In this document: piece by piece, positions 12,432 to 25,778 of the stretch
Numbering within the stretch: position 1 is the first letter of the stretch
Layout of the letters: every line of letters begins with the position of its first letter
Assembly: GCA_011317545.1 (NCBI GenBank)
Contig: WUJK01000001.1
Location: forward strand, 3,205,001 to 3,269,000
DNA from: Coniella vitis
Taxonomy: Eukaryota > Ascomycota > Sordariomycetes > Diaporthales > Schizoparmaceae
DNA: 64,000 nucleotides
Reading direction: 5' to 3'
Translations under genes and position numbers: made by a program
Notes under the pieces: generated by a model
The model's input: the letters and a program-made list of their open reading frames with translations, nothing else
Databases searched by the model: none
What the model was told of the DNA's origin: nothing

Positions 12432-15400
12432 TCACAAGTAGGCCTGCCACAGTGCATCCATCATGGCGAGACTGACGGGATTCACAGCCTTACTGATCAA
12501 ATCAATGACCGTCTGGTTCGCGGGCACCTTGGCCTCCGGATCCGTCGTGGCCAGCGCCATGGCTCGTTTGACAATCAAATCACAGTTGGTCTGCACCGTG
12601 TCCCGGAGTTGGCTTTCGTTAATGTGTGCCATCCTGTGACTGCTCGTGAACCAGAACATGACTTCGTCCCGCACAAAGAGCGTCAGTGCGTGCTCAAGCT
12701 GGAACTCGGGCTCCGTCAAGCACCGCGCAATCGCCATGATGGAGCAGCTAAAGACGCCCTCCGTGGCCAGCGGACCCATGAGCGTCTGCAGGTTGGGAGT
12801 AAGGCGGAAGGGCACGTGCTCGACTGCGCCGAAAAAGGGTTTTTGCCCCGTCATAAACGACAAGAGCTCCGAGCTCCAAATGTTGCCCGTGCTGCGCGAG
12901 ATGTGGATCTTTTGCGGATACCGCTTGTCGATGTAGAGCACATAGGTCATGAACGTAAGCGCCGCAAGCTGGTACGAGAAGCGCCGCTTGAAGAGCCAAA
13001 AGTCGGCATAGTCTGCGTACGTCCGCTGGAAAAAGTCCAGCGCCACCGTCCGCGGCACCCACTTGTCCTGGATCGCACTGAGAATCTCCAGTCGCGCGCT
13101 AGCACTCTGCTCATGCGATTTTTGCTGTGAACGGGTTAGCTTCGATCCTTCTCGTGGCTTTTTGGTTGAGACCAAGCAGGAACTTGCCTTGTTCGACTCG
13201 CCGAGCGCCCGGAGCTTGTCCATGATGAACAAGACTGGCTCGTCCTTGGACAGGCCCTTGCGGCGGCAGTGATCCTCAAACACACCCTGCAGCGTGATAT
13301 ACGACGTGTCCTCCTGCACGATCCTGATATGAGGCGCTAGGGGGACCATCAAGGGTAGTGTAAACTGCAAATCACGCCGCCGGCTCTCTTTCTTGCGACT
13401 CAGTCGCTGGTTCAGCTGCCGGAACAGCTGCACAATCCGCTCCTCTCTTCTGCAATGCCGAGCCGCTGGATGTTGGACAGCGAACGGGTGAATGCTTCCA
13501 TCGTGGCCGCGGATCTTCAGACGCCGGTGGGACGCGCCTATCGTCCGCACCAAATCAACAGTCGGAATGAAGCGCTCCACGCGAATAAAGTCTTGGTTCT
13601 TGTCCTTGAGCTGCAGATACTGGCCAGGAACCTCGACCTCGTCAAACTTTTGGTACTTGAACTCGTTCAGGAATGCAGTGTAGTTCTCCAGAGAGACGTG
13701 GGAATTCCTACGGTCCAGCTTCTCCTCAAACTTGTCCCGCCACTTGCGCAGCTTGTGTATGTATTCAAACATGGTGGGCTTGACCACGACAAAATCTGCC
13801 TCAAACGTCTTTCGTATGTGCGCGGGCAGAATGGTCTCGGCAAACCGGGTGATGTTTGTCTCGGTCGCTTGCGGCAGCTTAGTGCCTCTAGCATAAGATG
13901 TCGGTGCGCGACTCACATAGGCCAGGCCGTCATTGAGAAGCGCCACAATGAGTCGATACGCATCCTCATCCGGCGGACATTTGAAGTGCTTGGAAATCTG
14001 GTCGACCATGGTCTCCATCGACAGGGCCAAGAGAGGGAACGCCGTCTTGAGCTGCGACATGATCTCCTCCGTCAACTCCCATGGGAACTTCTTCTGGCCA
14101 GCTTCCGGAACTGCAGGCTGGCTCTCTGGAACAGCAGCGGCAGCATTGTTTGCGGCCGGGAGGGCGGCGGGAGTCGGGGCTGGAGCTGGGGTTGGAGTGG
14201 GAGCCGAAGAAGTCGGAGCTTGGCTAGGAGTCGGGTTTGGGGTTGGAGCCGTAGGCGCCGTGATACCGGGGCCATTTCCTTCGGCCTTGATGTTGTTGGC
14301 GGGCGCTCCATTGGCTGTCGTCGGCCTCGAGCCTGCGCCAGGTTCCTGCTTTGCTGTTCCATTCGCGTCTTGCCGTTGCTGCGTGGGCGAGACGGCGGCC
14401 TTGTTCGCTGTCGCCTGTTGTGCCTTTGCCTTCTTGGCCTCGTGGTTCTTCTTGATGACCTGCATGTCTTCCCTGTTGGTACGCAGCTGGAAGTAGAGCG
14501 CCTGTGGGTACGATCTTGCAATCTTGATGAGGATCGAGTGCACACGAGTCGCTTCCTTGTGACTGAGGCCGGTAAGCAGTTGAGGAATGAACGTGATCCA
14601 ATACCACGTCGGGGTGTCGCCCTTAAAGTCATCAAAGCCAGCCGAGATCGTTCCGTTGGCATCGTCCATGCTGAGAAGCCACAGGATCCGGGCAATCAGC
14701 TTCCGAGATTTGGCATTCTTGTAGCCTCCAGCCGCCTGCAGGTAGCATGTGAGCGCTTGTCGACCTGCGTTGAGATCTGTCGGGTGCTCCTTAAACTTGC
14801 GGTCGTTGAAGTAGCCCCATTCCGCCCATGCCTTTGCTGCAGAGATGTCGAAGAACAAGGCAGTGCCAAATGCATTATCTGCATCATCCTTTTGGTTCAG
14901 CTTCTCGAGGAACATGCCCTTGAGCGTGTAGAACTCGGCCTTTTGACCAGGACTGAAGTAATTCAAATTCGTATTGTTGATGACCTCGAGCCCGCTGGTC
15001 AGTTCCTTGGGATTCTGGTAGTGGCATTTGGCTTGTTCTCGCAGCTTCAGGAAGGCTTCTTGAATCTCGATGTTAGGCAAGGTGTAGATGCGCCCGAGCT
15101 GATTGATGCAGACGTCTGGTAGGTTGTGCTTGCGGGCAACGTGCGCAAAACGGTTGATGATCCAAGCTGTTTCGTGGTATCCACGGTACGCAAAGGACGA
15201 GGCACCCGCGCTTTGGTTTTGCTGAGGAAGCAGTGCAATATACTTGTCGTTGATCATGCCAAATATGTGCTGACGCCAATTGACGAGATCCTGCCAGGCG
15301 GTGATGTCGTCCCAAACATTCGGCAAGCGTTCGCGCCATCCACTGAGCAGCAATTTCAGCTCGCTCGACTTGACATCCAAGTTTTGCTGGGTGGTGCTGG

Positions 15401-18400
15401 CCAGGCTGGAGCAAATGATACTCGCGTCGTGAAGTTCCACAAGTTGTTGGAAGTTCTGCAGCAACGGAACATGGGCATGTGTTGGTTGTTTAGGCAACTG
15501 GTGCCACTTCCTGATGGATAGCTGGATGGCCTCGTCAACGCAGCGCTGGAAATCCTGTTGTGTCTCTTGGCCGTCGTGTAACTTGCGCAAGGACATGAAG
15601 GCCTGGAAAAATGACCGCCGAGGAGTTGGAGCGTCCATCAATCCCTTGATCATGCCGTCGATGTGCTCCTTGTTTTCGGCAGACCCCCACATGTCCTGGT
15701 TGCGCCATGCACACTCCAGGAGCAAGTCCTGGATGTGTTCGTGCTTGGAGAAATCTTGCAGAATGTCCCACTGCTGGAGTTTCTGTGCGCACAGAACCCA
15801 ATGGTCCTCCCACAAGGTGTACTCGTCCTGGGAAAACGGAAGTGCTCCAGTCCGGGCCTTGACTTGAGCCGACTCGTACATCTTTTGCGCCTTGTCCCAC
15901 ATGCCGTTCTGTTCGTACGACAGAGCGCTGTTGGTCTCGATGAATTCACACCGACGCCGCCACGTGCCGTAAAAGAAGTCGTCCTCTTTCAAGCTGGCGT
16001 AGAGCTCAACCAGAGCGTTCAAGTTGCTCTCTCGAACCTTGTCGCTGTCGCTTGCTTCTTGGTTGATCGCAACATCCTCAAGCTGGACAAGTGCAGTGTA
16101 CCACGACCCAAACGTCTGAGCGGCATACTTGAGGACGTGTGGAGGGATGCGACACTGCGGCTTTGCCTTGGCGGCGCCTTTGAGCAAAGTCTGGATCACA
16201 TTGGGCCTCCGGTCCAGTTGTCGCTGGTGGTAATCCTTCGTCAACAGCGTAACCAAGCCACGCTTCAACTCCTCGCGTTCCTCTCTAATGGTAGCTGACC
16301 AGTACATGGGAAAGAGCGTTTCCCACAGCTCCTTGGCAAGGAACGAGTCGATGTGTTGAAGTTGTGTAAGCGGGTCGATGATGTCGCGAACTCGAACATC
16401 TCCGAGCTCGGACATGAAGCGGCGGTGACTCGACATGAAGGCCTCGTACTTGTCGTCTGCCATCAGGGTGGGTTGCCTCGTGTCTCGCGCATAATTTCCA
16501 AAGAGTCTCGATGCTGGCAGAGTCCGGAAGTCCTCGCTGTGTAGGTGGATGTTGGCGTTTGCTTCAACAGATCCCAACAACAACTGGGAAGCCTGCGCAA
16601 GCCAGAATGTCTCGCCCAATGTGTCCCAATTCTGCGTGTTGATGACATACAAGAGACGTGCACTGGCTGTCTTGGACAAGCTCTTGTCCAGGAGGGCCAT
16701 GAAGCGATTGCGCATGCCCACGTCTTGCGCTCGGGTACCAATGAGGAATGCGTGCTCCATGCGAACAGTGAGTTCAGTCCTGGTGATCTTTGGGTCTTCA
16801 TAGATTCGAAGCACCAGGTCTAGATACTTGGTCAGCATCGTAGGATCAGCACGATGCTCGAACGTGAGCATCTTGTGAAGCACTGCCGTCTTCTCCTTCA
16901 AGGTTGGCCATGTGCCCTCGGAACGGAAGATCCAGCTCTCAATCATTTCCAGAATCTTTTCGCACAGTGGAATGTGCAGAGACTTCTCAACGAGCGTGGC
17001 GAGGACACTGAGGAACGGTCTTCGGTTGTCCCCGAGCTTCTCCATGCGCTTTGCCGTCACGTCGATGGCCTTGAGCATGAGACCAGTCTGAATTTCAAGG
17101 TCATACTCGTCCATCTTGACGGGCGCATTTTGGTCAGGTGCACGCATCGGCATGTTTGCTTCCTGACTGAGAGCGGTGTAGTGGGAGACATGGTCGCGCG
17201 CCAGCTTCGACTGCAGCGACTTCATGATGGCAGGAATATGAGGGTCAATTGCCGATGGGCGGCAATTACCCAAAGACCACAGGATGTTGATGCCAGAGAC
17301 GTAGTTTGCAGACGCCATCGACTCGGTCGCAGTGTTGGACAGGAAGGTAATGAACTCAGAGTTGGGTGCTTCAGGCTCGCCTTCGCCGTCGGCGTCCTCC
17401 ATGGGAACGTCCTCTGACGAAGTAGCAGGCACAGCGTCAAGGACGCGTTTGATGGTAGCTCGGATCTGCCGTCCATCATCGTATGTGGGATCCGACATGT
17501 GCAGGCAGTCTTGCAGCTCGGGATTTTCCGACTTGAGACACTTTTCGAGAATCTTTTGGATCTGAGCCACATTCTTCAAGATCCACTCGTCTGATTTCGA
17601 GTTGACAATGATGCGCACAACCTGCAGCGTATTGACAATATTGGTAATGAACTTTTCGTCATAACGCTCCTTGTTTTCCGGGTCGGCATTAAGGATTTGA
17701 GTCGTCTTATCGCTGGCAAGTACCACATCCGTAACATTGGGAAACAAGTCCACGTCCAAGTCCGCCCAGTAATCGGGCAGTAGTAGGTTGTAGAGCAATT
17801 TCATCGCCTTTTTGTTGAGATCTGCCATCATTGGAGGACTGTGAGGGCCAGGCTCCTTGTTCTTGCTCGATGGCAAATGGTACCGCTCGTTGAGCTGCGC
17901 AATAAATTCAACAAGGTACTTAACCATCTTGTGACGAACTGGAGCAGGTATCTGGTACTCGGCCTTGTCCACATTTGCCGCTTGTCGTACAGCAGGCGGT
18001 GAGTTGTTGGAGATATCATCGAGCTTGCGCTTCCTGCTTGCTGGCGACATGGAAGTCGGCCGCGACAGCGGACTTGGCTCTTTTCCGGTCACCCGCCGCT
18101 CCTCCCATTCCCAGATCAGCCACATCATGTTAAGAGCAAGCCGACGGCTCTCATAGGATGGATTCGGCGGGTTGGCGACTTTGCGAAGACATTGTATGAT
18201 GAGGACTGCAAACTTGTCGCGGGTTTCGTAAAAAAGATCAGCGTGTCGTACCAAGAACTGGAAGATGCTTGTCATCTGTTGTACATTTTGTCCTTCTTCG
18301 GCCAGTATGCGTCGTGGGCCGACAGACCAGACGGCGTTGCGCGGATCAGCAGGCTGGACCGTAGAGCACCTCTCGGGCAAAACAGGGGCCATTAACTCCA

Positions 18401-21400
18401 ACGCCTGGGTAACGAGTGTCCTGCCTTCGTTCTGGTTGTTCTTGAGAAGGGCCAGATAGACTCCAGTAACAATCTTTGGCGGGGTCTCATAGTTTGCAAT
18501 AAAGTAGCACAGCACAACATAGGCCGCGTGTTTGTTGAGTGCATCGTCGAGCTTAATGTACGTCCAACCGAACTTGATGATATCTTTTCGTGCATCTTGG
18601 ATGATCTTAGGATGGTACTTGATGAGCATCGCCGAAAGCTGCAAGACCTCCATTCTGGTGTGGTCGATGCCAGGTTGTACAAGGTCGTCTTGCGGGTCAG
18701 CAAGACTCGCCTTCCAGATCTTTGTGCTGATGGAGTCTAGCACCGTCCTGTCAATCAAGCGATTTGCTCGCTCATCGTCCTCTTGCCAGTGGCGCATCAC
18801 ATCCATGGCCACGATGGGATTGAGAATGTTGTGGAGCAAGAATATCTTGGTCTTTTGTGCCGCAATCTTTCCTGCATAAATGTCAAGACACCTTAGGATG
18901 ATGGTCCTCCAGTATTCAATCGACTCGTTGCAAATGATGTTGTGGTAAATGTAAGAAAAGAGGCTCTGGGTTTGTCTCAAGTTGCCGTGCGTAACAGCAT
19001 CCATGAGTGAAAAGAGCGACTCCAGGTCCTCGGGATTCTTTTGGAGAAACTTTGTGCCGATGGCAGTCACATTGTCCACAGCCTGGTGCGCAGCAAGGCG
19101 CAGCCGACCTTGAATCTCGTTGGCCCGGAGCTTCACCTCAAGGTCGCTGCCCACAGTCTTCAGCCATGTCATGACGTCCTTCTTGGACATCCAAGCGGTA
19201 GAGTCAAGTTGACAGAGGGCATCGATGACATTGATCACATTGACTACAGCCGTAGCCTTGGCTTGATCGTCCTCGGCGGGAGCTTCGTTGCAAGCCTGAA
19301 CCAACTGCTCAATATTTGCCGTGGCAACCTCGCGGAAGGGCCCGCTGTCCGCTGCAAGGAGAACCTGCGTGAAAAAGCGGCCATACTTGATGTCGCACAC
19401 TTTGGTCAAGAAGAAGGCCCACACTTCCTGCGAGTAGCGGTTCAGATATTTGTATACCGGCTTCCGGAAGGGACTCTGGTTCGTTCGCCGCAGCTTCGCC
19501 TCGAGTTTCAAAACCTCCTCAATGACCTGTCCTTTGTAGCTTTCGGCAGCGGGAGGCAACAAATGAAAGATGTTGAAGACGGCCGCTATGACTTCCATGG
19601 TCTCATTCTGCTCAAAAAAGGTGAAGGAAAGCTGTTGCAGGAGGTTTGGGTCGGCAAGCTGCCTCACGTGATCTAGCAGCCTCTGGCCAATCTCCACCTT
19701 GAAATAAGAGGTCAAGAGCTTGAGCAGACGCGCCAGATTGTTGAGGCCCTGGAGGCTCAGCCTCTTGGCATCTTGCAGACTTGCTAAAACAGGCCGCAGT
19801 CCGGATTGTAACAGATCCTTGGGGAGCTTGTTGTTTTGCGACAGAACCGTCTTGAGAGCGTCATACGCAGCATCGATGATGGGTGTCTGTTGCAGATACA
19901 AGCACTTGAAGAATGTTGCTACAATTCTGGTGCGGTCTTTGCTTGGTTGATTTGGCTGCTGGGGCTTCATGAAGTCTTCAAAGTCCATGGCCGTACTGAG
20001 AATCTTGATACAAGCCACCCTGAGACTGACAATGTAATTCTGAGTGCGAAATTCGGCAGCCTTGGTCGCAAGGGAGTCATCGGTAGCCTCCGCCAATGCC
20101 AGCGACTCCATAAGTAGCCGGGTCAGGTTCTCGTCCATCTTGACAAAGTCCGTCTTGAGTGCCATGTAGTATGTAACAGCATCAATGTAGCCAATTTGCA
20201 CCGGAAAAGGCAGCGCTCGCAGGGGCTTGGCATAGATCTGGCTCAACAAACGGTCCCGATGTGGCTCGAGCAGCTCCCAGACATTTGCGTTTGCGGCCTT
20301 TGCAATGACCCCAAGGCAGTGCTTCGCAGTCTCGCGGACATGCTTGTTCATGTGCGATAACTCCTGGTTGAGCACGTTACAAATGTGTGCCATTCGCGGC
20401 TGTTTGGGCAATGGTTGTCCCTTTTGCGGCTGCAGCGGCAAGCAGTCTTCCTTCTTGATGTCCTTGGTAATCCTGGCGAGGAGAATATCTAGCGTATCCT
20501 GAGCGGCTCTTCTGGTGCCTTCTGGCAAATCCTGAGGCATGTCCTTGACTACAAAGAGCAGGGCCTTGAGACAGTCGGCCTGTTTCATTGTAATCCACGA
20601 GTCTCCCAAGTCGACGTCAGTCAGAAGCATCTTGATACCCAGGCTGCCACCGGCTTTGGTGAACCACTCCTCTTCATAGCAGCCATGGCAGAATGCGGAC
20701 CCCAGGTTGTGGAAAAAGGTCAGGCGGAAGACATGGCTTGAAGACCCCAGGATGATGGCGGCAGAGTTGTACACTTCTTGGGTCGCACGCTGCGCTGCCA
20801 GACGCACGTCTGGATGCTCAGACGCCAGTGATTCGAGGATCGCATCGCAAAGGACACGTGTGTCAAGACACATCGGCCCTTCTCCAGCATTAACATCGAA
20901 GGGGCTCGCGCTCCGCTTGCAGTCAACAAGAGCTCGACCAACTTCAATGACGGCAAAGTGGCGGCACAGATTGAGCAGGAATGCATTCGCTTCGTCCTTG
21001 AAGTCTGGAAGAGAGCTTGCAAACATGATGGCTTTGATCAACCGCTTCAGCGTGTTGTCCTGCTCCTCCTTGTTCGCCACTGACCTCTGGCGATCTGATG
21101 ACTCGAAGATGGAGAAATCAGCATCAGTCTTGCGGGCCAGTAAATCCTGTACTTGAAGACGGACGAGGCGGGGGAGGTCTTCGGGTAGATTGTCGTAGCC
21201 AATACGCAGCTTGAGATGAGCTTTGAGGAAATGGAAGGCCTTCTCCTTGTAGTATCCATCAAACTGCTTTGGCGCGCCGTTCTTAGTCGGCTTCGGGGTT
21301 TCAGTCAGCTTGGAAATGGCAAGTTGAATTCCAATGTTGGCAGAGAAGGCCCTCTCCTTCTTGGAGCCAATAAGACGCAAGTCAAAGCTTGAACTGTCGT

Positions 21401-24388
21401 CGATAAAGGGCTTGTAATCAAGAGGAACTGCATCGGTGAGATATTTGCGATTTCGCCCGCCCAGCTTGCCAAGGATCCGCAGCGTAGTATGAGCATGAAA
21501 GTGCTGGTATGGTGCCGGCTTGAGATGATCAAAAAGCGCAGTCATGAGCTCGTCCATGACGGGTGCCATGATGGGGTCAAGGTAGTCGGCCGTCAAGTTA
21601 TCGACGCACAGCTCCAACGTCCGAAGCCCCTGACCGACCAAGTCGCTCCCTGCACGTAGAGCAACAACAAGTGGGCGCATCAGAAAACTCAGATGTGGTA
21701 AGAGGTTACTGAGCCGTGCTGGGACTGTCAAGCACAGCTCCACGTACAAGTCTCTCTCTTGCGGCCTTCTCGCCGCCCTCAGCAAGTTGTTGAGGACATC
21801 CAATAGCATTTCCAAAAGAGGCAGTATTCTCTTGTACAAATGCTCAAACTTGCCGCCGCCTATGCTTCTGAACAACGATCTCAGGAGCAGAAAATAGTTC
21901 ATGGGTTCCTCGGCTTTCGTAGAGTACTCGATCGACTTGGTCACAATATCAACCACATGTGGCAGGAGAACCTGTTCATTTTGAGCTGCAAACAAGGTGA
22001 CCGCCATGAAGGCTAGCTTGAAGAGTCTCAACAAGATCGAGGCTTTCCGCACATCTGCCGAGCCGACGTCTTCAATGTGCTCCATGAGAAATCTGAGCAG
22101 CATGCCGCAGAAACTGGGCGACGTTGCCTCACTGGCTAGGAAAAACTGGGGGATGTGGAGGAGGCCAGTGTGGTCAAATATCATGTCGTAGAGGTGAGGA
22201 ATTTCTTGCTGGAATACTTCGTTGAAAGTTGCAGGATCAATGCTGTGGAAGACTGTTGCAAACGTTTCCAAGAGATCCTTTTCCTCCTTGGTGCTCGAAT
22301 TCATGTAAAAGTTGGCCATGTACTCGACGGCTGACTGGTACTGCGATTCGTGAATAGGGCTCTCGATCTCGTAGTAGCGGAAGACGTATGCGCCTTCTCT
22401 GAAGAGCTTGATGATGACTTGGACCTCCTCGGGGCTGAAACCGTATGCGACATCCACCCAGTGTGGTGGCGCGTTTGCTTGTTCCACCACATGTGCAGGA
22501 TTGCATATCCGAAGTTGGTAGAATGTGTTTTTCAAGCCATTCATCAAGTTCTTGAAGAGGAATTTGTTGTCGCCCACAGGGTCGGCTCCCTTTTCGCGTG
22601 GATTTGAGGTCTTGATGGGCATGGCATTGAATATGTCAATGTCATCCCAATCTGGTGGCTGGTTCTTGTCGGCGAGGTATGTGTCTGGTACCTGCTCCTC
22701 AGCCTGTTTTGCGTATGCCTTGGACAGCTTCACCGCATTGGCATATTGTCGATTCATCGCCGCGAACTTGTCCCCAATGGCATTCAAAATCATTATCAAG
22801 TAATGCCGAGCGTCGACCTTATTCTCCATCTTGGCAATACAGTCGGCCATGTTGAGAAGAAGCTTTGCACTCATGGTTTGAAAGCTGGTACCGGGAAAGT
22901 TGTCTTGGAGGTTTCTTGTGTAGACTTCCACAGTCTTTCTAATCTGTGTAGGGGTGAGTGAGTCTCGGACATGATGTATGAGATCAGCCAGCATGCTATA
23001 AGCCAGTGGCCGCATGTTCTCATAAACGGTGAGACCATCGCCAATCAAAGTCCTCTCGTCCAACAACTCGTCGATTTTTGGCAAAAAGATTCTTCTGAAA
23101 TTGAAATTGATGATGTGCCGAATCGCGACGAGCAATTCCTTCCTCGCGCCTGATTTCTCACGAGGGCAATCCTTCAATAACCGAACAACAATGTCGGGCA
23201 ACGTTGGCAGAAAATCACTAAGTTGCTGTGCATACTGTCGGAGAAGATAAGCCAAGAAGCTCATCGTCTTGACCTGTGCTGTGATGAACTCTCCAAAAGC
23301 CGCTCTGTTCTTTATGCTAGGGCTGACGCCGGCAAAAACCTCTCCGCGGGATGCTGCATCGGCATGGGCTTGTTCTTGCGCCTTGGCTTGCAAGCAAAGC
23401 ACACTCTTGATCAGTGGCACGAACGCCTTGACATTTGGTGGCACAGTGTTGCGGTAGACCTGGAATATGGACACGACAATGATCGGGCACTCAGAGAGCA
23501 CTTTGAAGGACTGCATTCCCTTGAGAAGAGGACGCGCTGAGGGCTGTTCGACTCCAAATTCGGTCGTTGTGGCCGTTGGCGACGCAGGCCGCGGACTTTG
23601 GTGCTGATGGATGCTCGCCTGGGCACTTGATGGGGTCGATGGTACGCCACCCGCGCCGATCGCCGGCTCGTTGTCCAGTTGCTCACGCACCACCCGTTCC
23701 ATCTGCTCGAACAATTCTTGGATAAGGTTCAAGAAATCCTGCACCTTGTTCTGGACAATCTTTGGCTGATTTCGCATAATGTCCGAAATAACCTTGACAC
23801 ATATGACAGCATTCTCCTCATTGTCGGTGCGCACAAGCTTCATCAGCAGTTCAACGGTTTCGAGTGCATAATCTTGGAACGGCTCTAGCGGAGCTGGTTG
23901 GATTGGGAAACGATGGATGATTTCGAGAATGATATTACGGAGTTTCTAGGAACAAAAAGTAGTCAGAACCAGTTCGAAGCTCGCACACTCACATTCTTAC
24001 ACAGGCAGGCAGGCAGGCAGGCGTGCGAGCGTGCGACGCGGACACCTGCAAAAGATGAGGTGCCTTACTTGTTCGTTCGAATTACTTTGGAAGACACATG
24101 GACCGTTGAGGATGTTGATGAACATGGGCATGACCTTTTGCAGGAATATCTTGTAATTCGGTCCGTTGACGAAGACATCGAGATTGTCTCGCAGCTGCGT
24201 CGCCGCTTCCACCTTTGCGCGAGGCTCTGGGGATATCGAGGCAAGTCAGCACCTCTGGACATGTCTTTATTTGCACAAGGTGTGCCGGCATCTAATGGAA
24301 GTAAGTGGTCGCGTGCCGCCTCTCTGGTCGACTTACCAGTGTCCTGCGTAGTGAGGCGCTTGATCACATCGTCGAGGAGCTGCGACAT
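12432..24388 (-). CDS. Tra1, transcription-activator-binding subunit of SAGA and NuA4
   Basis: PIKK-family pseudokinase that docks DNA-bound activators and recruits the SAGA and NuA4 histone acetyltransferase complexes in the nucleus. Exons on the minus strand: 24388-24337, 24226-24069, 23945-13188 and 13124-12432; product about 3886 residues, typical for the family. The first three exons give MSQLLDDVIKRL, then EPRAKVEAATQLRDNLDVF, then KLRNIILEIIHRFP. Helical HEAT-like repeats fill most of the protein, followed by the FAT region, an Ala/Pro/Thr linker near residues 3290-3350, the PI3K-like domain (about 3500-3850) and a short FATC ending in DALWQAYL. Where active kinases carry catalytic His-Asp and DFG motifs this protein reads HISRSTGNIWSSELL, the degenerate state known for Tra1. 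The last intron is GC-AG (see 13125-13187). Confidence 0.96.
13125..13187 (-). other. GC-AG intron in TRA1
   Basis: The exon ends AAG and the intron begins GCAAGT, contains GCTAAC as branch site and ends TTCACAG. It is 63 nt, keeps frame and has no stop, so it could be misread as a 21-residue insert (beginning ASSCLVSTKK). Removing it joins KLRALGESNK to KSHEQSASARLEI, which matches the usual Tra1 layout. Confidence 0.75.
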
Positions 24389-25778
24389 GGTCGCTGCTTA
24401 TTTGTGAGATCCCAGCAGATATACTGCCATGGGATGCTGTGACGGGCTCCTTGGACCGAAACACACACGTAGGTGCAATGGCTTGGTCGCGAGGGGGCCG
24501 TTGCGCCGCCGAGTCGCACCCAGTCGATGCTGGTTTTAGCTCCAGTAAGCTCTTATCCGGCGCGTCGAAAATCTGTGTGGCCACCCGCGTAATTCATAAT
24601 AGCGCGCGCGAATCGCTTTGGATCGTTGTATGTCTCCAACAGGCTGGTTGGAGTGGGGGTATCGGAATATAAGTGTGGGGATGGCAGACCGGATTGTGGT
24701 GGTTAACGGCCTCGTCGCGCAGTGTCGCGGTTTAGTGATTGGGAGATGATGGGACAAGAAGGCCTGTCAAGCAGAATCCAAAAAAGCTGGGGCATCGGCT
24801 CGCCAAAACCAAGTGGAGTCGAGACGTGATTACATAATCATAGCTCGCCCTGACCGGACGAATTAATTGGCCACCTTTTACGTTTCTGCTCTGTTCCACT
24901 GGCCTTTCCGCTTCTAGCCAGGGACAGGGATCGGCCGGGAGTGTCGACGTTATCTTATCGATCTTATCGCTCGTACGGGGAAATCTCGAACGTGGGCTTG
25001 ATTGATAAAAACGTCACTGCACTTTTACCATGCACAATTCAGCCTACTTGTCCGATTGCATGTGACAACGACCCCTCCCTCGGTCCAGCATCTCCACTTG
25101 AGGATTTTGATAATGACACACAGCGGCTTGAACCTGGTTACTGGCTCAAGAGAACATTTGGAGGTTTCACTATGCTATCATGGCAAGACCGTCAAAAATG
25201 TCCAACCTTGTGTAGTTCCTTGAATCTTAACTTTCCGCACTATCCGCTATGCACAAATTCGTTCAACCATGTCACAATTACTCTTGGTTTGCGAGTCATG
25301 ATCACCACTTGACTACTCATTATCAAACAAGCGTGCACAGGAAAAGAATCATCAAATGGGTTGGTATGTTTGCCAGTTGGCCGTGTGATTTTTTCATTCA
25401 AGTCTATCAAACGAATGTCTATCCACAGAAGACTGCATGTGGCTTGGATATCTTGAAAAATGTTGACCAATGTACACCTTGCAATCCAAGGGTAGCCTAT
25501 GGTGAAGAAGAAGAAAAAAAAGAATGATACAGTGAGAAGGTTTGAAACCCCAAAAATGCCCCACCAAACGCCTCCACGGATTTTGCTTTTTTGTACACAA
25601 GTGGTATCGTTTCCGCATGTCTTTTTCATGAAATGTCCCTAGGCTACACAAGAGACCCCTCTAACTCTGCCTCCATCCAGGAAGGAAAAGGTTTGAAAGG
25701 CCTACAAGAAGAAGTGAAACAAGAAATTGGCCGAGGCCCTTTGCATCGTCAAGTGACGGCGCGTTTCTCGAAATCCCC
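24389..25778. promoter_or_regulatory. TRA1 upstream region and 3' flank of the AA11 gene
   Basis: The part next to 24389 should hold the TRA1 promoter. A tight cluster of three GATA motifs lies at 24950-24968. No coding sequence is recognised; the longest frames are about 120-130 codons with no resemblance to known families. Confidence 0.5.
24950..24968 (-). promoter_or_regulatory. Triple GATA motif upstream of TRA1
   Basis: Three TTATC words (24950, 24955, 24964) give, on the TRA1 strand, GATAAGATCGATAAGATAA, about 560 bp before the start codon. HGATAR is the site of fungal GATA factors. Occupancy is inferred only. Confidence 0.4.

Noticed and set aside
13455..15122. 555-codon open frame on the + strand
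   Set aside because: It is antisense to the conserved Tra1 coding sequence and arises from its codon bias; no family resemblance.
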